Assembly (NCBI RefSeq): GCF_030867145.1 | Contig: NC_134442.1 | Location: 7,021,001 to 7,085,000 of the forward strand | Reading direction: 5' to 3' | Source: Opisthocomus hoazin | Taxonomy: Eukaryota > Chordata > Aves > Opisthocomiformes > Opisthocomidae | DNA length: 64,000 nt | Part shown: one piece after another, positions 11,695 to 23,279 of the stretch | Numbering within the stretch: position 1 is the stretch's first letter | How the letters are laid out: every line of letters starts with the position of its first letter | Position numbers and translations under genes: made by a program | Notes under the pieces: model-generated | Databases searched by the model: none | Seen by the model: the letters and a program-made list of their open reading frames with translations, nothing else | What the model was told of the DNA's origin: nothing

Positions 11695-12630
11695 ATGACC
11701 AACCGCAGCTCCATCACCCACTTCCTCCTCCTGGCATTTGCAGACACACGGGAGCTGCAGCTCTTGCACTTCTGGCTCTTCCTTGGCATCTACCTGGCTG
11801 CCCTCCTCAGCAACAGCCTCATCATCATTGCCATAGCCTGTGACCACTGCCTCCACACCCCCATGTACTTCTTCCTCCTGAACCTCTCCATCCTTGACCT
11901 GGGCTCCATCTCCACCACAGTCCCTAAATCCATGGCCAATTCCTTCTGGGACATCAGGGCCATTTCCTATGCAGTATGTGTTGTCCAGCTCTTTTTCTTT
12001 GTCTTCTTGATTGTGGGGGAGTATTGTCTTCTCATCGTCATGGCCTATGACTGCTACATGGCCATTTGCAAACCTCTTCACTATGAACCGATGATGGGCA
12101 GCAGAGCTTGTGTCCACATGGCAGCAGCTGCCTGGGGCAGTGCTTTTCTCTATGCTCTCTTGCACACTGCCAATACATTTTCAATTCCTCTCTGCAAGGG
12201 CAATGCTGTGGAACACTTCTTCTGTGAAATCCCCCAGATCCTCAAGCTCTCCTGCTCACGTTCCTACCTCAGGGAAGTTGGGCTTCTTGGGGCTAGTGTT
12301 TCTATAGCTTTTGGGTGTTTTGTTTTCATTGTGCTGTCCTATGTGCAGATTTTCAGGGCCGTGCTGAGGATCCCCTCTGAGCAGGGATGGCACAAAGCCT
12401 TTTCGATGTGCCTCCCTCACCTGGCTGTGGTCTCCCTGTTTGTCAGCACTATCATGATTTCTTATCTGAAGCCCCCTAACATCTCCTCCCCTTCCTTGGA
12501 TGTGGTGATAGCTGTCCTGTACTCAGTGGTTGCTCCGGCAGTGAACCCCCTCATCTACAGCATGAGAAACCAGGAGCTCAAAGATGCCCTGAAGAAGCTC
12601 ATTCAGTCAGTAGTATTTCAGCAGCAATGA
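11695..12630 (+). CDS. Olfactory receptor, OR14-like (OR1)
   Basis: An intact single-exon class A GPCR frame of 311 codons, the usual OR length. Features seen: N-glycosylation sequon N3-R-S; TM1; the HTPMYFFLLNLS block after intracellular loop 1 (about residues 54-65); a TM3 cysteine (C95); extracellular loop 2 cysteines in PLCKGNAVEHFFC; the TM6-proximal KAFSMCLPHL; TM7 PAVNPLIYSMRN. It would act as a plasma-membrane odorant receptor coupled to G-olf in sensory neurons. The odd point is the signature at the end of TM3, MAYDCYMAIC: the DRY arginine is Cys-120 (codon TGC at 12052-12054, one CpG transition from CGC). TM1 has LLSN instead of LLGN. The start is an ATG 29 bp after a likely splice acceptor. 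Family placement is by resemblance only. Confidence 0.93.
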   Translation: MTNRSSITHFLLLAFADTRELQLLHFWLFLGIYLAALLSNSLIIIAIACDHCLHTPMYFFLLNLSILDLGSISTTVPKSMANSFWDIRAISYAVCVVQLFFFVFLIVGEYCLLIVMAYDCYMAICKPLHYEPMMGSRACVHMAAAAWGSAFLYALLHTANTFSIPLCKGNAVEHFFCEIPQILKLSCSRSYLREVGLLGASVSIAFGCFVFIVLSYVQIFRAVLRIPSEQGWHKAFSMCLPHLAVVSLFVSTIMISYLKPPNISSPSLDVVIAVLYSVVAPAVNPLIYSMRNQELKDALKKLIQSVVFQQQ

Positions 12631-14211
12631 GTTGTCCATGTCTCTTCGCAAGAGATTTCCAGTGTATCTTGGGAAACCTCCTGTGCTTTGGACATTTTGC
12701 CTGCGATAAATCTGTTTCTCTAGGCATGTCTGCATCCACTCAACTTACTCAGAGACATGAACCCAGTCTGTCTGACCCAGAGGTCTTTGCACATGTGTCT
12801 GGCCCGATGGTGCAGGTGGCCTCATGTATCAGATCTCTGTAATAAAAGGCGACTTTCTCAGTGCTGGCTTCTGGAGGTGGGGCTCTTCTTTCAAAGCTGG
12901 GGTCAGGGACAGTTGGAAGATTTTAACCCTGTTAGTTCGTTCTGCTGTGTTGGAATTCTCCATGGTCTGAGGGGAGGAGGGCATGTGGTGATGTATTAGA
13001 AAGAGGGAGCTGAATGAGCTTTCACTGGTGTGCTCCCTATTTGGCCATTTACAGCACTGGCCACTCACCAGAGATTTATATGTGAATTTTGCTGCACAGC
13101 CACTTCCCTCCTGCTCCTGCACTCAGTGCCTGCAAGGGGGGGGAATGGCCACCCCTGCTCATCCTTGCTGTCTCAAGCAGGAGGAACAGAAGAGGCACAG
13201 GGCACAAAGAGGTTTCTGGGGGATCATGGGAGGCAAACTGGAACCTTATTCCAGCCTATCGGTTTCTATGAGGATATCCTAGTGAATACAGATGTCATCT
13301 CTTCACCATGGTGCGTGGTGGGAGAACAAAAGACAATGGGAGGAAGGGAAAAGGGGAGAGGTTTTGCTGGGAGAGAAGGACAACATTTTTCCCTAGGAGT
13401 TCAGCCAAGTGCTGGAACAGGTCATCCAGAGAGGCTGGGCAATCTCTGTCCTTGGGGCTTTTGAAATTTGGGCTGAATCAAACGTTGAACCACTTGGTCA
13501 AACTTTGTTTCTCACAGGATGAACTGCAGATTCCTGTGGTCCTCTGGTCTCCCCATGTCCTCTGGGATGGGTGCCAATCCCAGCCCTGCACCCCAGGTAC
13601 TTTGGGGCCCCTAGAAAGGGCACTGCCTATTTATGGTCAGATAACTGACGCACAATATTATTACATTTATATTTTAAAAAACTCTCCAAGCACATTTTGA
13701 TCAGCTGAATCACTGGAGTATTTTTCGGAAATGACGGTGTTTTCCCACCATGACACAACGGGAATTTCCAGCAAGTGTGCTAGGCGCAGGAGAATAAATA
13801 TTGACCTTTCTGTGCTCTTGTATTACCAATACACGGTCTAATATTTCATCTCCCTCATCATGTTAGGAGTTTCTGCCTCTCATGATTCAATGGCAATGCG
13901 TAAGGATATCTTCAGCACACTATGTGGAATTATGCCCTTCTCATTACACTCAGGTTTCCTCCTTCACTTGGTATTCGGTCATTCAGATACCTCTCCACTA
14001 CATGGTCTCTGCTTTGAGCTTCAAGCAGTTAGGAACCTGCCCCATCATTGAGAAGGATAACTCTTTAGTCAACACCTCACTGATTTTATATATCTCCTTT
14101 CTTATCAGTTTGTCTAAAGCTGTTTTTTTATGGAAATGCCTTGTGAAAGGTTCACCACATGAGATGCTGCCTGGACTTTGCATGCAGCTGGGGAGAGAGT
14201 TTTTAAGTTTA
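12631..14211. other. OR1 downstream region with polyadenylation signal
   Basis: AATAAA at 12841-12846 lies about 210 bp after the OR1 stop and is a plausible polyadenylation signal. The rest (including an A/T-rich stretch at 13640-13690) has short frames only, none recognised. Confidence 0.45.
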
Positions 14212-15600
14212 TTAAATTGCATAATGTTTCACTTTCGTTTGTTGGTAAGGAAGAGAACCCTTTCTGTGCCTGTGTGCAGCTCGGTTCTCTAAGGAAAGCA
14301 GGTGGGAGCTGGTGCAAAGCAGCTGTACCAGGCAGCTGCAGAGCTCAGTGGAGAAGTCTGATGTGAGCAGAAGTGATGCAAGTGCCAGAAGGCTGATGAG
14401 GGAACTGGTGGGCTTGGGGAGGTGAGGAGCAAGGTTGTCCATAGAGACCCCAAGGGACTGCTTTTCCTGCCTTGTCTTATCTCCTTAGGAGACAGCATGG
14501 ATCAATATCTGTTGTAGAGTGCTGCTATCCCTTCTTCTATAGACTGAAAAACTATAAAAAATACTCTTAAGAAGTTAACCTCTTTTTTTATTAACTACTC
14601 ACTCAACTCTTCCCCTTCACCTACCTCTTTGAAACAGCTCCAATTAGCAATATAAGGCATTAAGAGCTGAAAAATCAAGGAGAAGAGAAAGGCACATGAA
14701 GGCTTTCTGCATTGTAATGAGCCCCAGGGTGCATTTGGTGCTGAGTCCATGAACCTGAGATACTGAGAGAAGGTTGCACAAACCTTTCCAGAAGTCAAAA
14801 TGAGAGGTTAGTCCCAAAGTACCTTCAAGCATTAATGGGTCCCACTGAGGGCCACTACCGACACAGACTCCTGAGAGAAGATAATCAGATGCCATGATTC
14901 CAAGCAGACAAAGGTAAAGTGTGAGCAAATCTGATGCTGAGAAAACTGTGAGGTTTTTGGATGAAGGAGGATGGTCAAGCCCTGACCCCCATCTCCAGGA
15001 AAGGGAGAACCAATCCCTCACTGGTAGCTCAGAGTGTTTCCTGGGGTTGTGGGGAGTGTGATGGCAAGTGAAGGACGATGGTATGACACCTCCTGGCCTC
15101 CTCAGGGTTCATGCAAGGAGGAAATGAGTCTCCATTGCCTTGAGGATCATTTGCCTCTTCTTAGGCCTTGGCTGCAGAGAAATCTGCCTTACTCAAGGAG
15201 ACAAAGACCTCGGTTCTGTCATGGCTTTTCAGCCTTTCCAGCGCCCTTGGCCATGTCCACCACAGGCAGTTCTACACCGTCCCATGCCTGTACCTGTTTC
15301 CCTGCAGGCTGCAGACACTCAGTGTGCTTCCTTAGCTTGCTCTCACCCCAGTATGTCCCTACATGTACTGGTGTCTCTCCATCCTCACCAGAGGTTCCTT
15401 GAAAAACTAAGCCATGGGCAGATCCAGGCTCCCTCCAAGTGACTTTTTGTACCACAGCACTGCACTCAGAATGACATATCTTTATGCTCAGATCCACTCT
15501 GGACTTCCAAAGCTGCACTTTCTGATGGTTGCCCTTTCTCAACCTGTTTCCCACTACCCAAAAAAAAGTGCCATCATCTCGGAGAGAAATTTGCAAGGTC
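14212..15600 (+). repeat. OR-downstream duplicon, modules M1 + N1 (forward)
   Basis: M (about 14212-14690) and N (about 14690-15600) recur together elsewhere: forward at 28.94-30.1 kb, reversed at 18.56-19.9 kb and 57.4-58.68 kb, with N alone at 23.28 and 58.9 kb. N is recognised by AATGAGCCCC-AGG near its start and by CATTAATG-G-CCCACTGAGGGCC. No protein is recognised. The module runs into an old CR1 at 15.6 kb, as copy M3/N4 does. Confidence 0.6.
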
Positions 15601-15609
15601 TCCTGAGCA

Positions 15610-16060
15610 CCTACTATTCTTCTCTCAGCCTGCTCTTCACCAGGCTAAAGAAGCCCAGGTCTCTCAACCTCTCCACACACGACCCCTAACCCTATCGCGG
15701 AAGAATTTCGCTGGCCACAAGACAGTTCCTCCACATTCCTCCAAAATGGGGAGCCCCACACTGAGACACACTGCTCCAGATGTGGCCACACCGGTGCTGA
15801 GTCAAGATAGACAAGAACTGCCTTTGTCTGGATGGCCACAGTCCTCCCAGTGCAGCCCAATATGCTCATGGCCATATTTCTGATTAGCACCACTGGCTCC
15901 TACGGTATCCCTTGTAATGCCCAAAACCTCCTCCTTGAGGTTGCTCCTCAGCCAGTTATGTCTGAGCCTGCCTTGATGGACGGGTGTTGTCTATTAAGCC
16001 TGGTAGAGAGCAAAGTCCCACACAGCTGCTTGCTCACTCATGACATCATATGATACGGAA
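15610..16060 (-). mobile_element. Old CR1 LINE fragment, minus strand
   Basis: Degenerate CR1 ORF2 C-terminal sequence is visible in the order expected for a minus-strand copy: CTCTTCACCAGGCTAAAGAA, then GGGGAGCCCCACACTGAGAC, then the CCTCCCAGTGCAGCCCAAT block. It is far more diverged than the copies at 1315 or 7374. The same old element appears at 30.29 kb (same orientation) and 56.99 kb (opposite), attached to the duplicon, so it was present before duplication. Confidence 0.6.
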
Positions 16061-16329
16061 TACCCCTCTGGTCACTTGGGGTCAGTTTTCACAGCCATGT
16101 CCCCTATCAGCTTCTGGGGCACCCCCAGGCTACTTGATCATAGGGTAGCATTAGAAGGCACAAAGCCTTGATGCTGTGCAAGGACTGCTCAGATGTAACT
16201 GAAACATCGATGTGTTACCATGTGTCTCTTGAGTCCCTGGAGCCATCGCAGTGACGAGGGAGAGAACCCTGCCTGGCTGTGGGCTGGGGATGTTACGAGG
16301 TGATGGGATCTAGAACGATATTTGTGGGG

Positions 16330-16950
16330 CAGTTTCTTCTCTCTGCTTGTTCACTTTTTAGAGCAGGGCGGCAATAAATAGAGCGGCAGACGCTCGCTGT
16401 TACCCCTGCCCTCTTCACCAGGGGAAAGGATAATGGAGGAACAGCAAGAGGGCCTTACAAACTGGAAAATAAACCAGCTTTAATAATAATGCCAATAATA
16501 ATGGGAAAAATGCAGAAATAAACAAAATAATATTGACTTTCCCTGAGTTGTGTGCAATGGGGGCTGACGTTATGAGAACAGCTGCCAGGCAGACACTACC
16601 AAGTCACGGTCTGGACTCAGCAGTAGATGGGATATAGATTCAGGACTGCGTGGATCGGAATCTGGATCAGGATAACAGACAGGACAACAAGCAGGCTCCT
16701 CTTCAGAAGGTGGCCATGGACAAAGACCAAAAGACCCTCACGATCCCCCACCTTCAAACCGAGTATGACTTGTGTAGTATGGAGTATCACGTTGGTCAAT
16801 ACTGGGTCACCTGTTCTGTCCTCCTCTCCCTGCAAGTACCACCCTTTACGACCTCTCAATCGTGGAACATAAGAGGTTTATCAACGAACTTGGCGGCTAT
16901 AGAAATAATTATAAACATGGACATTTTCTGCATTCCTTTCCTACTGTTAG
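16330..16950 (-). mobile_element. ERVL-type LTR, minus strand (edges uncertain)
   Basis: The block AACCAGCTTTAATAATAATG (about 16470-16490) and TAGTATGGAGTATCACGTTGG (near 16778) match, in the same order, the LTRs at 25709-26117 and 30934-31490. I cannot see clean TG...CA ends. Short plus-strand frames here are not real genes. Confidence 0.45.
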
Positions 16951-17985
16951 CTCAGTAAAACTATAAACATTAGGTGTTATCAGCTCTGGAGTGGACTCTG
17001 TCTGAAAAATATGCAGCCAACTTCAGAAGAAGGCAGTTACGTAGAAGAACTTGGCTGAAAGAAGATTCAGTGAAAGAGAATTGGTTCTGTTTTAACCAAA
17101 ACGAGGACAGACAGAGAGTTACCCGAAATACCCGTGGTGAGTTAAATTTGGCAAACTATCAGGTGCTCACCAAGCCACTATCTCACTATGAAGGCGAAAA
17201 AAATTCGGGGCAGTTTAAAGGCAGTTTAATGTGGGGTGAGGAGCAGGATTACAGAAAAAAGCAAAAGCAAAGGCCACACACAGAAGGAAAGCAAAACCAA
17301 AGGAGTTTTTCTCTCTTCTTCTCATCAGCAGACAATGTCCAGCCACCTCTTGAAAGCAAGGATTCAAGACATGTAGAAGCTGCTTTGGAAGACAAATCAC
17401 TGAATAAAAAATGTCATCTCCTCCCATAACTCCTTTCCATCAGTTTTCATGCTCAGCATGATGTCGCATGGAATATCCCATTGTTTAATTCAGGTAAGCT
17501 ATCCCATCTGAGTCCCATCCCAGCCACTGGCCCACCCTGAGCCAGCAACCATGGGAGGGTTTGGACAGACAGCGTTCATGCGATGTGAGCACTGCTCAGT
17601 AATAGCCAAGACACTGACGCGTGATCAACATCGTTCCAACCATGAATCCAAACCACAGCAGCATGTGGGCTGCTCTAGGGAAAGTGAGCTCCATCCCAGC
17701 CAGACCCTGTACAATGGTGTTCAGGGGTCTCTTCTAGCTTGCATTATTCTATGCTTCAATGATTTTATTTTGAGAGCTCTTTGAAGACAGAACAGACAGA
17801 TGAAGAAGAAAAAGACGAGAGGCAGAAGCAGTGATAGAAAATGAAGAAGTATAAATACAACAGTTCCTCTGTGGATCATATCTCCACTCCAAAGGTTGAC
17901 AGGAAATTTATTACATAAAATTGATGAAACACGCTTAATTTTATCTGCTCAAGTACTGGGCCCCAAGGAGGGTGATGGTTGGGTA
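16951..17985. other. No recognised gene
   Basis: A plus-strand open frame of 151 codons (16974-17429) is lysine/arginine/glutamine-rich and matches nothing I recognise; low-complexity A-rich composition explains it. The rest is unremarkable, with an A/G-rich stretch at 17800-17850. Confidence 0.4.
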
Positions 17986-17989
17986 CAGT

Positions 17990-18400
17990 AGCATGTGGTC
18001 AATATTGTCTCGGGAGCTCATAATCCAGTAGCAAGAAAATGGCTGTGAACGGGTCTGTGAGGTCACTTCTGCCTCTGGAGGTCATTGGCCAACAGCAGGC
18101 ACATGGCTGAGAAAGGGACTGTGAGGTCACTTCTCTCTGAAGTTGCTGGTAGGTCAGCCCTTGGCTCAAGGTGGGGATATGTGCTTTTAAGGTCCCCTCT
18201 GCCAGTGTCTGTGACAGGCCAGCAGCAGGCACCTGGCTGGCACATGGACTGGGAGATCCCTTCTGCCGAGGGACCCAGGCTCACTGCAGGAAGGGGGCTG
18301 ATAGTTCGGGTGTCGTGTCTCTTCTGCCTGAGCTCATGATGGGATAGCAGCAAGCACTCATCTTGGGCATGTCTATCCGAGAAGCTGAAAGGCTGGCAGC
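17990..18400 (-). repeat. Degenerate tandem repeat, ~62-65 bp unit
   Basis: Five or six imperfect units follow each other, each passing through a CAGCAGGCAC-ATGGCTG-like block and ending in a GTGAGGTCACTTCTGCCTCTG-like block (18060-18078 and 18119-18138 are the clearest). An inverted copy of the array is at 59.89-60.26 kb. The periodicity produces weak repetitive frames that are not convincing as protein. Confidence 0.6.
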
Positions 18401-18559
18401 GCTGGGAGATGATAGGGAGGCTACTTCTCGGTGGTCAGGAAAAAGGCCAAAAGAAGGCCTGGTGGGTTGGGATGCTTCCTAGAAGGGTGGTTTCTGAGAC
18501 GATGGAGCTTTCCTTGGAGGAAGGAAACATCAGGAGAGACAAACAGCTACCAGACAGTG

Positions 18560-19900
18560 CAGCTTGGCAGGTGAAATCTAGACATGAGGAGGAAGGAATG
18601 TGACTCAAGTGGTAGTGCTGTGGTACAAGAAGTCACCCAGAAGGAGGATGAGATCAGTCCATTTCTTTGTGATTCAAGGAACAGAGCAAGAGGGTAGATA
18701 GACACCTGTGGCTGGATGGAAATGTCAGGGTGAGAGCAAGGTGAGGAAGCGAGATGGGTGTCTGCAACCTGCAGGGAAACACAAGCAGCTGTGGGACAGC
18801 ATAGGACAAGCTCTGGTGGAGATGACAAAGGGCCCTTGCAAAGTTGGCACTTGCCAAGAGAACCCAAGGCTTTGTCCCCTTGGCTATTGCAGGTGTTTCT
18901 GCCGCCAAGGCCTCTGAGGAGACCTGTTGTCCTAAGGCACTGGGGGGGGTGCTCATTGCCTCCTTGCACAGCCCCAGGAAGGCAGGGAACTGTCACCCCA
19001 TTGGCCTTCCCTCAGCATCACCCACCCCACCTCCCACTGCCCCAGCAAGAGCCCTGAGCAAGGCCTGAGGGACAGGATCTGCCTTGCCAGGGGCTGGGGC
19101 TCAGGCCTTTCTGCTTCACCAGACACACCCAGGGTGTTCTCAGCATCTGAGCTGCCTGCACCTTCCCTTTGCTGCCTGCCATCATGGCCTCCAGTTCTCT
19201 GCTCTAACGAGCCCCTGGGGAGGCTTTGCTGGTAATGGTCCTCAGTGGGACTCAGCAATGCTTCAGGGTACTCAGGATGTTTTCCTCCTCATTTTCAATT
19301 GTGGAAAGGTTTGTGAAATCTCCTCTCAGTACCCAAGCTTCAAGGACTCAGCTCAGACACTCCATGGGGCTCATTACAGTGAAGAAAGCCCTAACAAACT
19401 ATGCCTCTTCTTGTAGTTTTCTTCTAGTCTGATACAGTTTATTAGAGAGGTTTCCTAATATATTTATGGAGAAAGATTTCAAAAAGCTTCTAAGAAAAAC
19501 GTCTTTTCATTTTAAAGAGGTGTAGTTTATCATCTTGGAGTTTCGATAAGTGGTGACAGCAGCATTCTCTGACTAATATTAATGCAGGGTCTCTCCTCAG
19601 GAGGTCTGGCTTGGTTGCAGAAGCTGTTTCTTGAGGTCTGACACAGTGTGGACAACTTTGCTTCACGCCTCCCCAACCCCAGCATTTCTCTCCTTGGGGC
19701 CACTTGGGACTCGCATCCCTTTTCCTTACATCAGCCTTCTCCAAGGAGCTCTGCAGCTGCCTGTTACAGCTCCTTTGCACCTGTTCCCTCCTGCTTTCCT
19801 TGGAGAACTGGCTGCACACAGGCACAGAGGGATACTTTCCCTTTTTGAACAAACAAAATAATACTGAGAAATCCAAAATTTTGCATAAAACACCCTCCTC
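18560..19900 (-). repeat. OR-downstream duplicon, modules N2 + M2 (reverse)
   Basis: 18.56-19.42 kb is the reverse complement of module N (compare 58.9-59.76 kb, where the block ending CAGTGCCTTAGGACAA corresponds), and 19.44-19.9 kb is M in the orientation seen again at 58.16-58.68 kb. The tandem repeat at 17.99-18.4 kb flanks N2 just as its copy flanks N6. No coding sequence recognised. Confidence 0.6.
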
Positions 19901-20039
19901 CACTCTATGCCAAGTACAAGCTGCCACCAGAGACTTTCACCTCCTCAAAACACAATCACGCATGAAATGTTTTAAACAGAAAGACAATTATAAAATAAAC
20001 ACACTTAAAGAGTTGGGTAAAGGCAGAATTAGAAGTGTC

Positions 20040-21560
20040 TGTCCCCAGCAGAGGGAGAGAACGTCAGTGATGACTTCAGCCTGTTTCAAAACAGGTTGCC
20101 TTAGAGACCAAAAGACTCCTCAAGGGAGCCCAGAGGGGGAAGACAGAGAGACATATTGAGCTGGTCCTCTGCTGCTGAGCTGGGCTGGGCTCCTGGGATG
20201 GAGGGAGATCATGGCGTCCAGGCAGCACAGATTAGACACAGCTCTGCCCAGGAGCAGCTCCTCTGCCAAGCCCAGCAGGGCTGAGGGCACTGCCTGCAGG
20301 TAGCAAGTTGAAAGGAGCGAGGCAGAGAGACCTTGAAGGCAGACTGGACTTGGAAGACAGCTGAGAGTTCACTGGCAGAGAATTCTTCCCAGTCCTTAAC
20401 ACAGTCAGTCTCTGGCTGAAGGGCAGTGTAGGTGAGTAGCCTGCAATTACCTTACAGAGCTGGCTGATGTGGGGTGAAGGATGTGCTCCTCAGCAGGGCT
20501 TCCCTTCTGCATGGTCAGAGGGACAGGGCACCACAGCTGCCTCCTCCCGGCTGCAGGGCTGTGAATTCTGGTGTGCAGCCAGGGGTGCCCGGGGCTGTCC
20601 TTCAGAGCAGGGTCCCTGCAACCCATGGGGGCTGTGTGCTGGGGCAGGGACTGCCTCCTGCCAGGGCCAGCACTCATCCTGCCTAGGGAGCTCACCATGA
20701 CGCTACAGGGAGAAGCTGTTGGTAGAAGGAATGACCCCAGGCAGGGAAGGGGAGCGTCTTCTGCTGTAGAGTGGGACCTGTTCCGGTGAGGGCTGCTCTC
20801 CACTCCAAACCACCCTGAGGACATTTGCAGAGGGTGCTTCTGAAGGACATTGAGGCACCATTCACCTGATAGGCAAGGATTCTGTACTTTCGGTTTTTCC
20901 GCTCTTGGTTGGCTGGGTGGGCAGTGGGAGACTGGAGCACTGGGCACAAACTGAAGCGTAGGAAGTTCCAGCTGAACATGAGGAAGAGCTGCTTTACTCT
21001 GAGCGTGATGGAGCCCTGGAACAGGCTGCCCAGAGTGGTTGTGGAGTCTCCTTCTCTGCGGATATTCAAAACCTGCCTGGATGTGGTCCTGTGCAACCTT
21101 CTCTAGGTGACCCTGCTTTGGCAGGGGGGTTGGACAAGCTGATCTCCAGAGGTCCCTTCCAGCCCCCACCATTCTGTGACTCTGTGGTTCTGTGAGATGC
21201 AAATTTATTTCTCTGTTTTGGAGAAGGCACTGAAACCCCAATTCTTGTTAGCATCTTTCTGAGCTGCTTCTTAGACCCCCCAAACACAGAGATATCCCTG
21301 GGCAGTGCGCCACTGCCAGGAGATGTCTGCAGGGCAGAGCTGAGCACACAGCCGGTGAGTTGGGTTCTGTGAGCATTGACAGGGAGCAGAGCCAGGGACA
21401 CAGAAACAGCTCCCACAAGGGACAGTGCCAGGCAGCAGAGACACGGGCAGGGAGTGAAAGGGAGCTGCTACCAGAGATGTCGTGGAAGTGGGGATTCGAG
21501 CACCTCCCTGCCATCCTTTGCAGTGCAGACACATTACCCAACACAAACCCCTGGTCTCCT
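20040..21560 (-). repeat. OR-upstream duplicon, copy U-C (reverse)
   Basis: 20.04-20.8 kb follows 7.08-7.37 kb and 9.64-9.9 kb closely, and is the reverse complement of 43.9-44.75 kb. It lies upstream of OR2 with the same orientation relative to the receptor as U-B has to OR1. A CR1 tail is inserted at 20.94-21.20 kb. Open frames here (up to 264 codons, minus) are not convincing. Confidence 0.65.
20938..21197 (+). mobile_element. CR1 LINE 3' end, plus strand
   Basis: Starts in the last ~60 codons of CR1 ORF2 (block LNMRKSCFTLSVMEPWNRLP, ending VVLCNLL) and runs through the 3' UTR to CCATTCTGTGACTCTGTGG. It is a short 5'-truncated insertion in duplicon U-C. Confidence 0.85.
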
Positions 21561-22130
21561 CTGCTACCCAACAGAAACTTTGTCCCCAGAGCTGTGGGGT
21601 CCAGGTCATGAGACAGCGCCTCCCTTGCTAGACCTTCAGATTAAAGATTCCTGGGAAATGGGACACAAAAAAAGATGCTCAAAGCACTTGCCCTACAGTG
21701 TCATCATCCGAGTGGCAGTGAAGGCAATTGCATAAGGAGAAGAATTCACAGCAAGTCCATATGCCTCTGTCCTTGCTTCATTCTTTCTGGAGCATTGCAG
21801 TGTTCTTCCCTGTTTCTGCACTTGTCTGTGGTGCTCCTGCTCTCTGGGGCAGGGCTGGGAATGTGGGTCAGTTTTTGTTCTGACACCGATGCTGGTGGCC
21901 CTGACCCAGAGAAATTCTCATGGACAGCAGGTGCCAAGGTTGCACATAAATCTCTGATGAACAATACCACTCAATTGGTAGCAACAGACAAGGAACTGAC
22001 TCATTCCTCTTTCTGCTCGATGAGGGGGGTTATTGTTCATAATGGTATTTTTTTCTGCTGAGAGAAATCTCCCCCTAAACTGTCATTGTCTTTTTCTCCT
22101 TGGACAGGTCCCCATGCCCAGAGGTGGTAA
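21561..22130 (+). promoter_or_regulatory. OR2 upstream region with 3' splice site
   Basis: Immediately before the OR2 ATG, a pyrimidine tract ends in CTTTTTCTCCTTGGACAG at about 22090-22107, matching the acceptor position before OR1 and OR3. The segment between the duplicon and this site has no recognised element. Confidence 0.45.
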
Positions 22131-23102
22131 ATGTCCAATGAAACTTCTGTCACTGAGATACTCCTCCCGGCATTTGCAGACACACGGGAGCTGCAGCTCT
22201 TGCACTTCTGCCTCTTCCTGAGCATCTACCTTGCTGCCCTCTTGGGCAACGGCCTCATCATCACCGCCATAGCCTGCGACCACCACCTCCACACTCCCAT
22301 GTACTTCTTCCTCCTCAACCTCTCATTCCTTGACCTGGTGTCCCTGTCAACCATTGTCCCGAAATCCATGGCCAACTCCCTCTGGGACACTAGGGTCATC
22401 TCCTACATGGGATGTGCTGTACAGGTCTTTTTCTTTCTTTTCTTTCTCTCTGCTGAGTATTGTCTCCTCACCATCATGGCCTATGACCGCTCCATTGCCA
22501 TCTGCAAACCCCTACACTACGGGAGCCTCCTGGGAAGTAGAGCTTGTGTCCACATGGCAGCAGCTGCCTGGGGCAGTGCTTTGCTCAACTCTCTCCTGCA
22601 CACTGCCAACACATTTTCCATACCCCTCTGCAAGGGCAATGCTGTGGACCAGTTCTTCTGTGAAATCCCCCAGATCCTCAAGCTCTCCTGCTCACACTCC
22701 TACCTCAGGGAAGTTGGGCTTCTTGGGGTTACTGCCTGTTTAGATTTCGGGTGTTTTACTTTCATTGTGCTGTCCTATGTGTAGATCTTCAGGGCTGTGC
22801 TGAGGATCCCCTCTGAGCAGGGACGGCACAAAGCCTTTTCCATATGCCTCCCTCACCTGGTCGTGGTTGTCCTGTTTGTCAGCACTGCAGTGTTTGCCTA
22901 CTTGAAGCCACCCTCTGTCTCCTCCCCATCCCTGGATCTGGTGGTGTCATTTCTGTACTCGGTGCTGCCACCAGCTGTGAACCCCCTCATCTACAGCATG
23001 AGGAACCAGCAGCTCAAGGATGCTCTATGGAAACTGGCCCAACGGACGCTTTTTCAACGCCAATGTCTTGCCTCCATTTCTCTGCACATTTTTCAGAGTT
23101 AA
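22131..23102 (+). pseudogene. Olfactory receptor, OR14-like, with one nonsense codon (OR2)
   Basis: Starts at an ATG (22131) with sequon N3-E-T and encodes a complete OR, but a TAG at 22782-22784 interrupts intracellular loop 3, where OR1 and OR3 have VQIFRAV (CAG, so one C-to-T change). The same frame continues to 23102 with KAFSICLPHL and PPAVNPLIYSMRN. TM3 ends MAYDRSIAIC, so the DRY tyrosine is Ser. Truncation would remove TM6 and TM7, so a normal product cannot form. No frameshift is seen, so the lesion is recent or may vary between individuals. AATAAA at 23255-23260 is a likely polyadenylation signal 153 bp after the terminal stop. Confidence 0.92.
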
Positions 23103-23279
23103 TCTTAGGACAGGCATCTGCTTTTTTCTTATGTGAAAATCCTACTTAGAGATAATTTTCTGGATTTATACTACTTGTCTTGAGATTTGATCCTATTGTG
23201 TCTGACCCTTGCACAACACTCTCTTATATGTGGCCTGTCAGATAGCAGCTATCCAATAAAGATGGATAGCTCTTCCGGA

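Noticed and set aside
11662-12165. 167-codon minus-strand frame opposite OR1
   Set aside because: Exact antisense shadow of the receptor; low-complexity acidic composition.
16974-17429. 151-codon lysine/glutamine-rich frame
   Set aside because: A-rich composition explains it; no domain, no splice or promoter context.
17990-18400. CRISPR-like array
   Set aside because: Units are adjacent and diverged, with no constant repeat/variable spacer pattern, in a vertebrate genome.
20447-21241. 264-codon minus-strand frame
   Set aside because: Lies wholly in duplicon U-C and CR1 antisense sequence; no homologous frame is kept in the other duplicon copies.
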